From the NCBI RefSeq assembly GCF_047974105.1, contig NZ_JBHYRS010000003.1, positions 124,001 through 188,000 on the forward strand: DNA of 64,000 bases, given 5' to 3'. Of this stretch, positions 34,508 to 42,776 are shown piece by piece (positions within the stretch are counted from its first letter, which is position 1; each line of letters opens with the position of its first letter). The translations under genes and the position numbers were made by a program. The notes below the pieces were generated by a model that was not told the DNA's origin, did no database searches, and saw only the letters and a list, made by a program, of their open reading frames with translations. This DNA is from Mitsuokella sp047974105 (lineage in GTDB: Bacteria > Bacillota > Negativicutes > Selenomonadales > Selenomonadaceae).

Positions 34508-35359
34508 TTGAGTAAACGAAATATCGATCTTGCCCGCTGCCTTGTGCACGATGGAGCAGTCAACTGTCATTTGTGTGAAAAAATCTGTCCGCAGAACGCG
34601 ATTCAGGAACATGTGATTGATATGAGCCGCTGCGATGGCTGCGGACTCTGTCAGGCAGTCTGCCCGACTGCGGCCATTATGTCAACGGAAGATTACGAAC
34701 GTGCCTTAGAAAAGGCGGCAGAACTTGAGCCACAGGCGCTCATGTGCCAAAAAGCGGGGGAAGGGAATGTATCCTGCCTGGGCTTCCTGAACCGCCGAAT
34801 TTTATGGGCATTGGCCTCGAAGCGCAGTCTCTGCCTTGATATCTCGCGGTGTCAGAAGTGCCGGCCTGCTGTTTACGAGTGGCTTCTTGGCGAAGTGGAG
34901 GCCTGTAACGAAGCGCTGCACCGCGCGCAGAAAGACGAAATTCGGCTCGTTCATGTCAAGCCGCAAAAAACACAGCCCAAACCTGCCCCAAAAGTGGAAC
35001 GGCGCAGTTTCTTTCAGGCACTGTTTCATTCGACAGCGAAGGGCCTGCAGGAAATTGCGGACTCCCAGATTGAACGCTTCTATTTCTTTGACGAAATGAC
35101 GTGGCTGAAGCGTCAGGGGCCTCAGAGGATAGAAGCAAACACACTTTTTTATGGTATGGCAGTCCGACAGGGCTGTACGGCCTGCGGTCTTTGCGCGGTC
35201 GTCTGTCCGACAAATGCCCTGACTTTTTCCAGAGAGGAGCGCCGGCTTCATTTTGACCCGCTGCTCTGCAAAAAATGCGGGCTCTGCGCGGCCCACTGTC
35301 CGTCTGAAGTTTTGGCTTTACTGCCGCATTTCAACGGACAGCGAGATTTCAGCTGTTAA
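34508..35359 (+). CDS. multi-cluster ferredoxin-like 4Fe-4S protein
   Basis: 283 residues; TTG start with AGGAG upstream. Contains an N-terminal CHLCEKICP with an extra upstream Cys, CDGCGLCQAVCP, and near the C-terminus CTACGLCAVVCP and CKKCGLCAAHCP, so up to four [4Fe-4S] clusters in two ferredoxin modules. A middle segment of about 140 residues has another CxxC (CQKCRPAV) and several cysteines. No membrane segment or signal. A cytoplasmic electron-transfer protein is likely; partner unknown. Divergent from cydABDC. A TATAAT-like box lies at 34473-34478. Confidence 0.82.
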   Translation: MSKRNIDLARCLVHDGAVNCHLCEKICPQNAIQEHVIDMSRCDGCGLCQAVCPTAAIMSTEDYERALEKAAELEPQALMCQKAGEGNVSCLGFLNRRILWALASKRSLCLDISRCQKCRPAVYEWLLGEVEACNEALHRAQKDEIRLVHVKPQKTQPKPAPKVERRSFFQALFHSTAKGLQEIADSQIERFYFFDEMTWLKRQGPQRIEANTLFYGMAVRQGCTACGLCAVVCPTNALTFSREERRLHFDPLLCKKCGLCAAHCPSEVLALLPHFNGQRDFSC

Positions 35360-35397
35360 AATACGGCATCAGCAAAATTTTTATTGGGGGAGATAAT

Positions 35398-36267
35398 TTG
35401 ATTACCGTAGAGGGAAATGCCAAAATCAATCTGACACTCGATATCCTCGGCAAACGGCCGGATGGTTTTCACGAAGTGGCTATGGTCATGCAGTCGGTCA
35501 GTCTTCACGATACGCTGACTTTCGAGAAAATCCCTGAAGGCATTGAACTGACCCTTGATGTGCCGGGGCTTGAAGCGGACGAAAAGAATCTTGCCTGGCG
35601 GGCAGCTGCCCTGCTGCTCAGGGAAAAGAATGTCAGGGGCGGCGTGCGTATTGACCTTACGAAACGCATTCCCATTGCAGCGGGCCTCGCGGGCGGCAGT
35701 GCCGATGCAGCTGCTGCTCTGCGCGGGGTCAATGCCCTTTATGATTTGGGGCTTACGCTGCCGGAACTCTGTGTCTATGGAGCAAAACTGGGCTCGGATA
35801 TCCCCTTCTGCCTTATGGGCGGTACCATGCTCGCGACAGGACGGGGCGAAATTCTCAAGGAGCTGCCTGCCGTGCCGTCATTCTGGGTCGTGCTCATCAA
35901 GCCGAAAATTTCGGTTTCGACAGCCTGGGCTTATCAGAATTACGATGCACATGGGGCAGAGAAGCATCCGGAAAATGCGGCGGTCTGCGAGAAAATTGCA
36001 GCACAGGACCGAAAAGGGATTGCTTCATTATTGTGTAATGTTCTTGAAAGTGTTACTATTAAAAAGTATCCTGTTATCGCGCAGTACAAGGACTGGCTCC
36101 TTAAAAAAGGTGCTATGGCCAGCATGATGTCGGGCAGCGGCCCGACCGTCTTCGGACTTTTTGCAGACAAAACGGCAGCAGAGGAGGCCGCCGCTGCTTT
36201 GCGCGGGCAGACGGATGCGGATATCTTCGTCTGTCAGACGGCAGGAAAAAACAAGGATCAGAATTGA
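35398..36267 (+). CDS. ispE: 4-diphosphocytidyl-2-C-methyl-D-erythritol kinase
   Basis: 289 residues, GHMP kinase family. Starts ITVEGNAKINLTLDILGKRPDGFHE, has the ATP loop IAAGLAGGSADAAAAL and the C-terminal MMSGSGPTVFGLF. Phosphorylates CDP-methylerythritol in the non-mevalonate isoprenoid pathway. TTG start after GGGGGAG. Its end is close to the following gntR-type gene, and the series ispE-gntR-glmU-prs on one strand suggests shared housekeeping transcription. Confidence 0.95.
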   Translation: MITVEGNAKINLTLDILGKRPDGFHEVAMVMQSVSLHDTLTFEKIPEGIELTLDVPGLEADEKNLAWRAAALLLREKNVRGGVRIDLTKRIPIAAGLAGGSADAAAALRGVNALYDLGLTLPELCVYGAKLGSDIPFCLMGGTMLATGRGEILKELPAVPSFWVVLIKPKISVSTAWAYQNYDAHGAEKHPENAAVCEKIAAQDRKGIASLLCNVLESVTIKKYPVIAQYKDWLLKKGAMASMMSGSGPTVFGLFADKTAAEEAAAALRGQTDADIFVCQTAGKNKDQN

Positions 36268-36278
36268 GGGAATCAGAA

Positions 36279-37034
36279 ATGGATCAGAGATTGACTCCGA
36301 TTAAGTTAGATAGTTATCAGCCTTTGCGTGAAGTCGTTTGTGAATCTCTGCGGGATGCTATCCGCAAGGGAATCTTGAAGCCCGGTGAACGCATCATGGA
36401 AATCAAGCTTGCCGAGGAACTCGGCGTGAGCCGTACGCCGGTGCGTGAGGCCATCCGCAAACTCGAGCTTGAAGGCTATGTTGTCATGATGCCGCGCCGC
36501 GGCACGTATGTGGCGGATATGTCCATCCGCGATATCAATGAAATTTTTGAGATTCGCACGGCACTGGAGTCTCTGTCCAACAGTCTCGCGGCAGAACATA
36601 TCACGGAAGATGAACTTGAACATCTGCAGCGGCTGCTTGTCGTCATCGGCGGTTATATCAAAGAGTATGAAGACGGTCCGGACCGTGAAGCGGCCATGGA
36701 AAAAATCGTCGAGACGGATATTGAATTCCATGATTTGCTCTATCATGCGGCACGCAATAACCGCTTGGTTGGAATCATTTCCAATCTGCGCGACCAGCTC
36801 ACGCGTTTCCGTACACTCTCGATGTCGTATCCGGGCCGTCTGGAAGCTACCCTTGATGAGCACCGTGAAATCGTGGAAGCCATAGCCAACGGCGATGGCC
36901 GCGCAGCGCGCAAAGCGGCAGAGCATCATATGGAGAACTCCGAGAAGACACTCTTGAAGGCCATGGATATCGCCACGTCGCAGAAGAGTGCGGCCAAAAA
37001 GAAAAAAACGCGCTCTGCAAAGGCTAAGGCGTAA
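36279..37034 (+). CDS. GntR-family regulator, FadR/FCD type
   Basis: 251 residues from the ATG at 36279 with GAGGG upstream; TTG at 36264 is a weaker alternative. N-terminal winged helix (LREVVCESLRDAIRKGILKPGERI, LGVSRTPVREAIRKLELEGYVVMMPRRGTYV) and an all-helical FCD ligand domain with the metal-binding-type residues DIEFHDLLYHAARN and EHREIVEAI...EHH. C-terminus is lysine/alanine rich. Ligand unknown. Position between ispE and glmU hints at cell-envelope or central metabolism control. Confidence 0.9.
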   Translation: MDQRLTPIKLDSYQPLREVVCESLRDAIRKGILKPGERIMEIKLAEELGVSRTPVREAIRKLELEGYVVMMPRRGTYVADMSIRDINEIFEIRTALESLSNSLAAEHITEDELEHLQRLLVVIGGYIKEYEDGPDREAAMEKIVETDIEFHDLLYHAARNNRLVGIISNLRDQLTRFRTLSMSYPGRLEATLDEHREIVEAIANGDGRAARKAAEHHMENSEKTLLKAMDIATSQKSAAKKKKTRSAKAKA

Positions 37035-37109
37035 TTCAAACGAGAGTCAAAATAGTATCCTATAGTATAGGAATACAATCAAGTATAGATAAGATGGGAG
37101 AACGATAAA

Positions 37110-38474
37110 ATGTCAGATTTAGTAACCGTCATCCTCGCTGCTGGCAAGGGCACACGCATGAAATCCAAACTGCCGAAGGTCCTGCATAAGGCTGCAGGCA
37201 AGACGATGCTCCAGCATGTCATTGATGCGGCTAAGGCAGCAGGTGCGAAGCGCAATATCGTTGTGACGGGCTTTGGCGGCGATATGGTCCGCGAGGCCAT
37301 CGGCCCGCAGGCAGAATTTGTCACGCAGACGGAGCAGCTCGGCACAGGCCATGCTGTTCTGCAGACAAAAGAACTCCTGAAAGATGAGACGGGCACGGTC
37401 ATGGTCCTCTGCGGCGATACGCCGCTTCTGACGGGCAGCCTGCTGAAGAAACTCTACGATGAACACGTTGCAGCACAGGCGAAGGCCACGGTCCTCACGG
37501 CCATCATGCCGGATGCCACGGGATACGGCCGCATCATCCGCGCAAAAGACGGTTCTGTAGAAAAAATCGTTGAGCATAAGGATGCCACGGAGGAAGAGCG
37601 TCAGGTACGCGAAGTCAATTCCGGCATTTACTGCTTTGCAGCCAAAGACCTTTTTGAGGCACTTTCGCATGTCACGAATGACAATGCCCAGGGCGAGTAC
37701 TATCTGCCGGATGTTCTCGAAATCCTCAAGAAGAAGGGCGAGAAAATCTGGGCTGTGGCTGCGGATAATTATGAAGATACGCTCGGCATCAACTCGCGCC
37801 TGCAGCTTGCCGGTGCTGAAAAAATCCTGCGCCGCCGCAAGAACGAAGAGCTCATGAATGAGGGCGTCACGATTATGGACCCCGATACGACGTACATCGA
37901 CGAGGATGTCAAGGTCGGCCGTGACACGATTATCTACCCGATGACCTGGCTCGAGCATGGCACGGTCATTGGTGAAGAATGCGAACTCGGCCCGAATGTC
38001 CGCTTCCAGGATGTCAAATGCGGCAATCATGTGACGGGGCAGTTTGTCTATGCTCATGAATGCCAGATTGACGACAATGTCAAGCTCGGCCAGTTCGTCC
38101 ATCTGCGTCCGAACACGCATCTCTTTGAGAATGTCAAGATCGATAACTTCATCGAAGTCAAGAACTCCAACATCGGCAAAGGCTCGAAGCTGCCGCACCT
38201 CTCTTATATCGGCGACTGCGATATGGGCGAGAATGTCAACATGGGCTGCGGCACCATCACGGTCAATTACGATGGCAAGATTAAGCACCGTACAAAAATC
38301 GGCAACAACGCCTTTGTCGGCTGCAATTCGAATCTCGTCGCACCGGTCACGGTCGAGGACAATGCCTATATTGCAGCTGGCTCCACGATTACCAAGACGG
38401 CTCCTGCAGGCAAACTCTCCATCGCCCGCGCACGTCAGACTGTTATCGAAAGCTGGCATGACAAACGCGAGTAA
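37110..38474 (+). CDS. glmU: bifunctional GlcNAc-1-P uridyltransferase / GlcN-1-P acetyltransferase
   Basis: 454 residues. Nucleotidyltransferase signature VILAAGKGTRMKSKLPKVLH at the N-terminus, CGDTPLL, and a C-terminal left-handed beta helix of hexapeptide repeats with YIGDCDMGENVNMGCGTITV. Makes UDP-GlcNAc for peptidoglycan and lipopolysaccharide. ATG with GGGAG upstream. Confidence 0.97.
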   Translation: MSDLVTVILAAGKGTRMKSKLPKVLHKAAGKTMLQHVIDAAKAAGAKRNIVVTGFGGDMVREAIGPQAEFVTQTEQLGTGHAVLQTKELLKDETGTVMVLCGDTPLLTGSLLKKLYDEHVAAQAKATVLTAIMPDATGYGRIIRAKDGSVEKIVEHKDATEEERQVREVNSGIYCFAAKDLFEALSHVTNDNAQGEYYLPDVLEILKKKGEKIWAVAADNYEDTLGINSRLQLAGAEKILRRRKNEELMNEGVTIMDPDTTYIDEDVKVGRDTIIYPMTWLEHGTVIGEECELGPNVRFQDVKCGNHVTGQFVYAHECQIDDNVKLGQFVHLRPNTHLFENVKIDNFIEVKNSNIGKGSKLPHLSYIGDCDMGENVNMGCGTITVNYDGKIKHRTKIGNNAFVGCNSNLVAPVTVEDNAYIAAGSTITKTAPAGKLSIARARQTVIESWHDKRE

Positions 38475-38565
38475 TTCGCTGCGAAAAGGGATAGCCAGAC
38501 TTTTTTTGTCAAATTGCAAGGAAGTATGTCCTTTTTCTTTCCGGCGTGTTATACTAAAAGAAGGA

Positions 38566-38590
38566 AAGACTGGGTCCAGCCCGTCTTTTT
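38566..38590 (+). terminator. hairpin with T-run between glmU and prs
   Basis: AAGAC-T-GGG (38566-38574) pairs with CCC-GTCTT (38580-38587), one bulged T, followed by T residues to 38590. A TATACT box at 38549-38554 lies just before it, so it is either the glmU terminator or a 5' leader hairpin of prs. Confidence 0.55.
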
Positions 38591-38632
38591 GAGAAAAGAT
38601 TTAGGTGTAATGATTTGGAGGATTTTAACAAA

Positions 38633-39580
38633 ATGGCTTTAGACACTGGAAACTTATGCATCCTGACCGGTAATGCAAACCCGGATCTCGCAAAGAAGAT
38701 TGCAGACCATATCGGCGTAAATCTCTGCGATGCATATGTCGGTCATTTCAACAATGGTGAGACGCAGGTCATGATCAGCGAGAGTATCCGCGGCAAGGAT
38801 ATCTTCATCATCCAGCCGACGTCTTATCCGGTTAATGACAACCTCATGGAGCTCCTGATTATGGCCGATGCCTGCAAGCGTGCTTCGGCTCACAGCATTA
38901 CGGCTGTTGTACCGTATTACGCTTATGCACGTCAGGACCGCAAGACGCGCGGCCGTGAGCCGATTTCCGCAAAGCTCGTCGCGAACCTCATGACGACGGC
39001 TGGTGTTACCCGCGTTGTAACGGTTGACCTCCATGCTGGTCAGATTCAGGGCTTCTTTGATATCCCGGTTGACCATCTGGCAGCAGCTCCGGTCATTGCT
39101 AATTATTTCCGCACGCAGAAACTCGACGATGTCGTTGTCGTTTCGCCGGACCTCGGCGGTGTTACGCGTGCCCGCGTGCTCGCAGACCATCTGCAGGCTC
39201 CGATTGCCATCATCGAGAAGCGCCGCCCGCGTCCGGGCTGCGCTGAGGTCATGAACCTCATCGGCGATGTCGAGGGCAAGACGGCTGTCATCATCGACGA
39301 TATTGTCGATACGGCAGGTTCCCTCTGCGAAGGTGCACGCGCCCTTGAGAAACGCGGTGCAAAGCGCATCTTTGCTTCGTGCTCGCATGCCATTCTCTCG
39401 GACCCGGCTGTTCAGCGCATTAACGAGTCCCCGATTGAAAAACTCGTCATCACGGATACGATTCCGCTGCCGCCGGAAAAACAGTCGGACAAATTCGTCG
39501 TCCTGTCGCTTGCAGACGCCCTTGGCGATGTCATCATGCGCATCCAGAGCCATCGTTCCGTCAGCCAGCTTTTTCGCTAA
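38633..39580 (+). CDS. prs: ribose-phosphate pyrophosphokinase
   Basis: 315 residues from the ATG at 38633, ten bases after GGAGG. Signature segments: CILTGNANPDLAKKIADHIG, the flexible loop YARQDRKTRGREPI, DLHAGQIQGFFDIPVDHL and the PRPP loop VIIDDIVDTAGSLCEGA. Makes PRPP for nucleotide, histidine and tryptophan synthesis. Follows glmU, as in many Firmicutes. The upstream hairpin could attenuate its transcription. Confidence 0.97.
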   Translation: MALDTGNLCILTGNANPDLAKKIADHIGVNLCDAYVGHFNNGETQVMISESIRGKDIFIIQPTSYPVNDNLMELLIMADACKRASAHSITAVVPYYAYARQDRKTRGREPISAKLVANLMTTAGVTRVVTVDLHAGQIQGFFDIPVDHLAAAPVIANYFRTQKLDDVVVVSPDLGGVTRARVLADHLQAPIAIIEKRRPRPGCAEVMNLIGDVEGKTAVIIDDIVDTAGSLCEGARALEKRGAKRIFASCSHAILSDPAVQRINESPIEKLVITDTIPLPPEKQSDKFVVLSLADALGDVIMRIQSHRSVSQLFR

Positions 39581-39624
39581 GATACGAGCAGCGTTTGCTG
39601 ATTGATTTTTGATATTGGATGAAA

Positions 39625-39658
39625 AAAGAGCCTTTTCCGCAGAAAAGGCTCTTTTTCT
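39625..39658 (+). terminator. terminator after prs
   Basis: Strong stem AAAGAGCCTTTTC / GAAAAGGCTCTTT (39625-39637 and 39642-39654) with a short loop and T-run. Confidence 0.88.
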
Positions 39659-39688
39659 TCGTTTCGTTCTTCGTTAGAGGGTGACATT

Positions 39689-40378
39689 ATGAATCAGAAT
39701 AAAAAAAGCGTAACCGATCTCTTTATCCGTCACTTCAGTTTCTGGCCGCATCTTTCGGATGCAGAAAAGGAACTTCTGAATACGCACACCCATGCCGTTC
39801 ATTACGAAAAAGGGGCACAGGTTCACCGCGGCCCCTTTGACTGCATCGGCGTCCTCCTGCTCAAGAAAGGGCAGCTGCGCGTCTATACACTGTCGGAAGA
39901 TGGACGCGATGTGACGCTTTACCGTCTCTTCCCCGATGATATCGGCATTCTTTCAGCTGCCTGTACACTGGATTCCGTGACCTTTGATGTCTACATTGAC
40001 GCGGAAGAGGATACCGATGTACTGCTGACAGATGCTTCGGCGTTCCGAAAGCTCTCGGATAACAATATTTACGTGCGCTGCTATGCCTATGAACTGGCCT
40101 CGAAGCGCCTTTCCGACATGCTCTGGAAGCTGCAGCAGGTGCTCTTTTTGTCGGCGGACCGCCGCTTTGCCATTTTTCTGCTCGAAGAGAGCAGGGAGAG
40201 AAAGTCGGATACGGTCCATCTGACTCATGAGCAGATGGCCCGCTATATGGGAACGGCCCGTGAGGTCGTCACCCGCCTGATTAAATACTTCAATCAGGAA
40301 GGCTGGACCAGAACGGGCCGGAGCTGCCTGCAGATTGTGGACCGAGAGGCTTTGAAGAAGCTCGCAGGGGCTTACTGA
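39689..40378 (+). CDS. Crp/Fnr-family transcriptional regulator
   Basis: 229 residues. N-terminal cyclic-nucleotide-binding-type beta roll (YEKGAQVHRGPFDCIGVLLLKKGQLRVY, GRDVTLYRLFPDDIGILSAACTL) and a C-terminal winged helix HLTHEQMARYMGTAREVVTRLIKYFNQEGW. The four-cysteine Fe-S signature of true Fnr is absent. ATG after AGAGGGTGA. Next to a convergent trxA gene, which may hint at redox or oxidative control, but no target is shown by the sequence. Confidence 0.88.
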   Translation: MNQNKKSVTDLFIRHFSFWPHLSDAEKELLNTHTHAVHYEKGAQVHRGPFDCIGVLLLKKGQLRVYTLSEDGRDVTLYRLFPDDIGILSAACTLDSVTFDVYIDAEEDTDVLLTDASAFRKLSDNNIYVRCYAYELASKRLSDMLWKLQQVLFLSADRRFAIFLLEESRERKSDTVHLTHEQMARYMGTAREVVTRLIKYFNQEGWTRTGRSCLQIVDREALKKLAGAY

Positions 40379-40472
40379 GCTGCGGATACAGCAGATTTTT
40401 GTAAGATGTATGTATTTGGAGAGAAATGTGGAGTGTGGAGTTAGGATGTTTCCGTTTTAGGATGTTTCGAAA

Positions 40473-40781
40473 TCAGCCGATGAGTTCTTCGACTTTTTCT
40501 TTTGGAATCAGGCCAATGGATTCGTTGACTTTCTGGCCGTTGCGGAAGACAATCAGCGTCGGGATGCTCATGATGCCAAACTGCTGGGCGAGTTCCGGCT
40601 GTTCATCGACGTTGATTTTGCCGACCTTGACATCCGTGCGCTCATTGGCGACTTCGTCGACAATCGGGGAGAGCATGCGGCAGGGACCGCACCACGTTGC
40701 CCAGAAATCGATGAGGACCGTGCCTTCTGCCTTGAGTACTTCGCTCTCAAAATTATCTTTGGTAATCACTACTGCTGCCAT
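40473..40781 (-). CDS. trxA: thioredoxin
   Basis: 102 residues, standard thioredoxin with the active site FWATWCGPCRMLSP and the cis-proline region IMSIPTLIVFRNGQ. Reduces protein disulfides in the cytoplasm. ATG follows GGGAGG. Stand-alone gene, convergent with the Crp/Fnr regulator; thioredoxin reductase is not adjacent. Confidence 0.97.
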   Translation of the reverse strand: MAAVVITKDNFESEVLKAEGTVLIDFWATWCGPCRMLSPIVDEVANERTDVKVGKINVDEQPELAQQFGIMSIPTLIVFRNGQKVNESIGLIPKEKVEELIG

Positions 40782-41095
40782 AATAAGAAAAACCTCCCTG
40801 GTTCATACGAAAAAAGTATCACGCGTGTTTTATATGGAATCCATGTGCATTTACGACGCATTTCCTTGGATTTGCCTTTAGTATAACAGGGAAAATGAAG
40901 AGATTCCGTGACTTGCTCACATTTATATTCTGTTTATCTGCTGTTTAACTGCATATCCTATAATGAAGCACGTCTTAGGGCACGGGAATCGTCAAGCCTG
41001 CATGAATTTTCCATGCAGAGCAGCAGGAGCTGTGCTATAATGGGCATACTGTTGAAAAAACAAAAAAGCATAGTTGTGTATTAGGAGGAAGAAAA
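40782..41095. other. 314-base intergenic region between trxA and uppP
   Basis: Divergent promoter region. On the minus strand a TATACT box (40880-40885) fits trxA. On the plus strand TATAAT occurs at 40959-40964 and again at 41036-41041, the latter with an extended -10 TGC (41033-41035) and about 55 bases before uppP. A small hairpin CTGCATG / CATGCAG (40998-41004 and 41012-41018) lies between. No gene is seen. Confidence 0.6.
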
Positions 41096-41944
41096 GTGGA
41101 TCTTAGTATTGCCGATTTACTCAAGACCATCATCCTTGGTGTGGTTGAGGGACTTACGGAGTGGCTGCCGGTATCGAGTACGGGCCATATGATTCTTGTC
41201 GATGAGTTCATCAAACTGGATGTCAGCAAGGCATTCATGGACATGTTTTTGGTGGTCATCCAGCTCGGCGCCATCATGGCTGTTGTCGTTTTGAGCTTTG
41301 AAAAGCTCAATCCGTTCTCTTCGTGGAAGACACGCCAGGAGAAACATGATACCATTCAGCTCTGGCTGAAAGTCATCGTGGCCTGCCTGCCGGCGGCCGT
41401 CATCGGTCTTCTCTTCAATAAATATATGGAAGAACATTTCATGACGGCTCCTGTCGTGGCGACTACTTTGATTTTCTACGGCATCATGTTCATCATTGTC
41501 GAGAATTACAACAAGCACCGCCGTCCGGCTATCACGGATCTGCGCCGCCTCGACTATAAGACCGCTTTCATCATCGGTGTGTTCCAGGTCCTTTCTCTCG
41601 TGCCGGGCACGAGCCGTTCCGGTGCGACTATCCTCGGCGGTCTGCTGTTCGGCGCGAGCCGTACGGTGGCAGCGGAATTCACGTTCTTCCTCGCCATCCC
41701 CGTCATGTTTGGTGCCAGTGCCCTGAAGATGGTCAAATTCGGCTTCCATTATACAGGAGCGGAAATCATCATCCTCGTCGTGGGCATGGTCACGGCTTTT
41801 ATCGTTTCCATCCTGTCCATCAAATTCCTCATGCGCTATATCAAGACGAATGACTTCAAGGCCTTCGGCTGGTACCGCATCGCTCTGGGCATTGTCGTCT
41901 TCGCTTATCTCTTCCTGATTGGCGACCCGACGGCCAATGATTAA
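41096..41944 (+). CDS. uppP: undecaprenyl-diphosphatase
   Basis: 282 residues, polytopic membrane protein of the BacA/UppP family. Catalytic motifs GVVEGLTEWLPVSSTGHMIL and SLVPGTSRSGATILGGLLFG are intact. Regenerates undecaprenyl phosphate, the lipid carrier for peptidoglycan and O-antigen; higher dosage gives bacitracin tolerance. GTG start seven to eight bases after AGGAGG. Monocistronic. Confidence 0.96.
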   Translation: MDLSIADLLKTIILGVVEGLTEWLPVSSTGHMILVDEFIKLDVSKAFMDMFLVVIQLGAIMAVVVLSFEKLNPFSSWKTRQEKHDTIQLWLKVIVACLPAAVIGLLFNKYMEEHFMTAPVVATTLIFYGIMFIIVENYNKHRRPAITDLRRLDYKTAFIIGVFQVLSLVPGTSRSGATILGGLLFGASRTVAAEFTFFLAIPVMFGASALKMVKFGFHYTGAEIIILVVGMVTAFIVSILSIKFLMRYIKTNDFKAFGWYRIALGIVVFAYLFLIGDPTAND

Positions 41945-42122
41945 AGCGAAAAGGCTGAATCGTAAATTTCATAAAGAAATCGAGTCTCTTGAGCTTTGCT
42001 TGAGAGACTTTTTTGCTGCCTTTTGCTGTATGCCGCAGGATATGGTAAACTGAAAGGTACATATTAAGCATGATAGGATTGGCTAAATTTAGCCGAATCA
42101 ATAAGAAAGAGGCAAATCACAT

Positions 42123-42776
42123 ATGAAAATCATTGCAGGTCTTGGCAACCCCGGTTCCGAGTATGCTAAGACAAAACATAATGTCGGCTTTATGTTCGTC
42201 GATGCTCTGGCCGAGGCACTCGGCGTCGCGGAGTCCGACTGGAAGGATAAATTCGATGCCAAGGTCGCCGATACGCGCATCGGCACGGAAAAAGTCGTTT
42301 TAGTCAAGCCGCAGACGTATATGAACGACAGCGGCCGTGCCATCGGCCCCATCCTGAACTGGTATAAACTGGCTCCGGAAGATCTCATCGTCGTACACGA
42401 CGATATGGATATTCCGGCCGGCACCATCCGCATCCGCAAGAAGGGCAGTGCGGGCGGCCACAACGGCATCAAGTCCATTCTCGCGCATGTCGGCGATGAG
42501 CATTTCGCGCGCGTGCGCATCGGCATCGGCCGGCCGCTGCCGGGCTGGACCGTCGTCAATCACGTGCTGGCAGGTTTTTCCGATGAGGACCAGCCGAAAA
42601 TCAAAGAGGCCATTCAGTATCTGATTCCCGCGGTCGAGTGCATCGTACAGGATGATGTCGATATGGCGATGAACAAGTTCAATCCGAAAAAGAAGAAAAA
42701 AGCGAAAAAAGCCGTGCAGGAAGCAGCTGTACATGACGATAAAGGGGAGAAGAACGATGAGTCAGCAGACAAATGA
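42123..42776 (+). CDS. pth: peptidyl-tRNA hydrolase
   Basis: 217 residues: GLGNPGSEYAKTKHNVGFMFVD with the catalytic histidine, TYMNDSGRA, VVHDDMDIPAG and GSAGGHNGIKSI. Recycles tRNA from peptidyl-tRNA released by ribosomes. A lysine-rich C-terminal tail of about 30 residues (KKKKKAKKA) exceeds the usual fold. ATG after AAAGAGGCAAATC. The 3' end overlaps the radical SAM gene by 20 bases. Confidence 0.96.
   Translation: MKIIAGLGNPGSEYAKTKHNVGFMFVDALAEALGVAESDWKDKFDAKVADTRIGTEKVVLVKPQTYMNDSGRAIGPILNWYKLAPEDLIVVHDDMDIPAGTIRIRKKGSAGGHNGIKSILAHVGDEHFARVRIGIGRPLPGWTVVNHVLAGFSDEDQPKIKEAIQYLIPAVECIVQDDVDMAMNKFNPKKKKKAKKAVQEAAVHDDKGEKNDESADK

Noticed and set aside
39689..40378. Oxygen sensor Fnr
   Set aside because: The N-terminal cysteine cluster of Fnr is missing, so only Crp/Fnr family membership is claimed.
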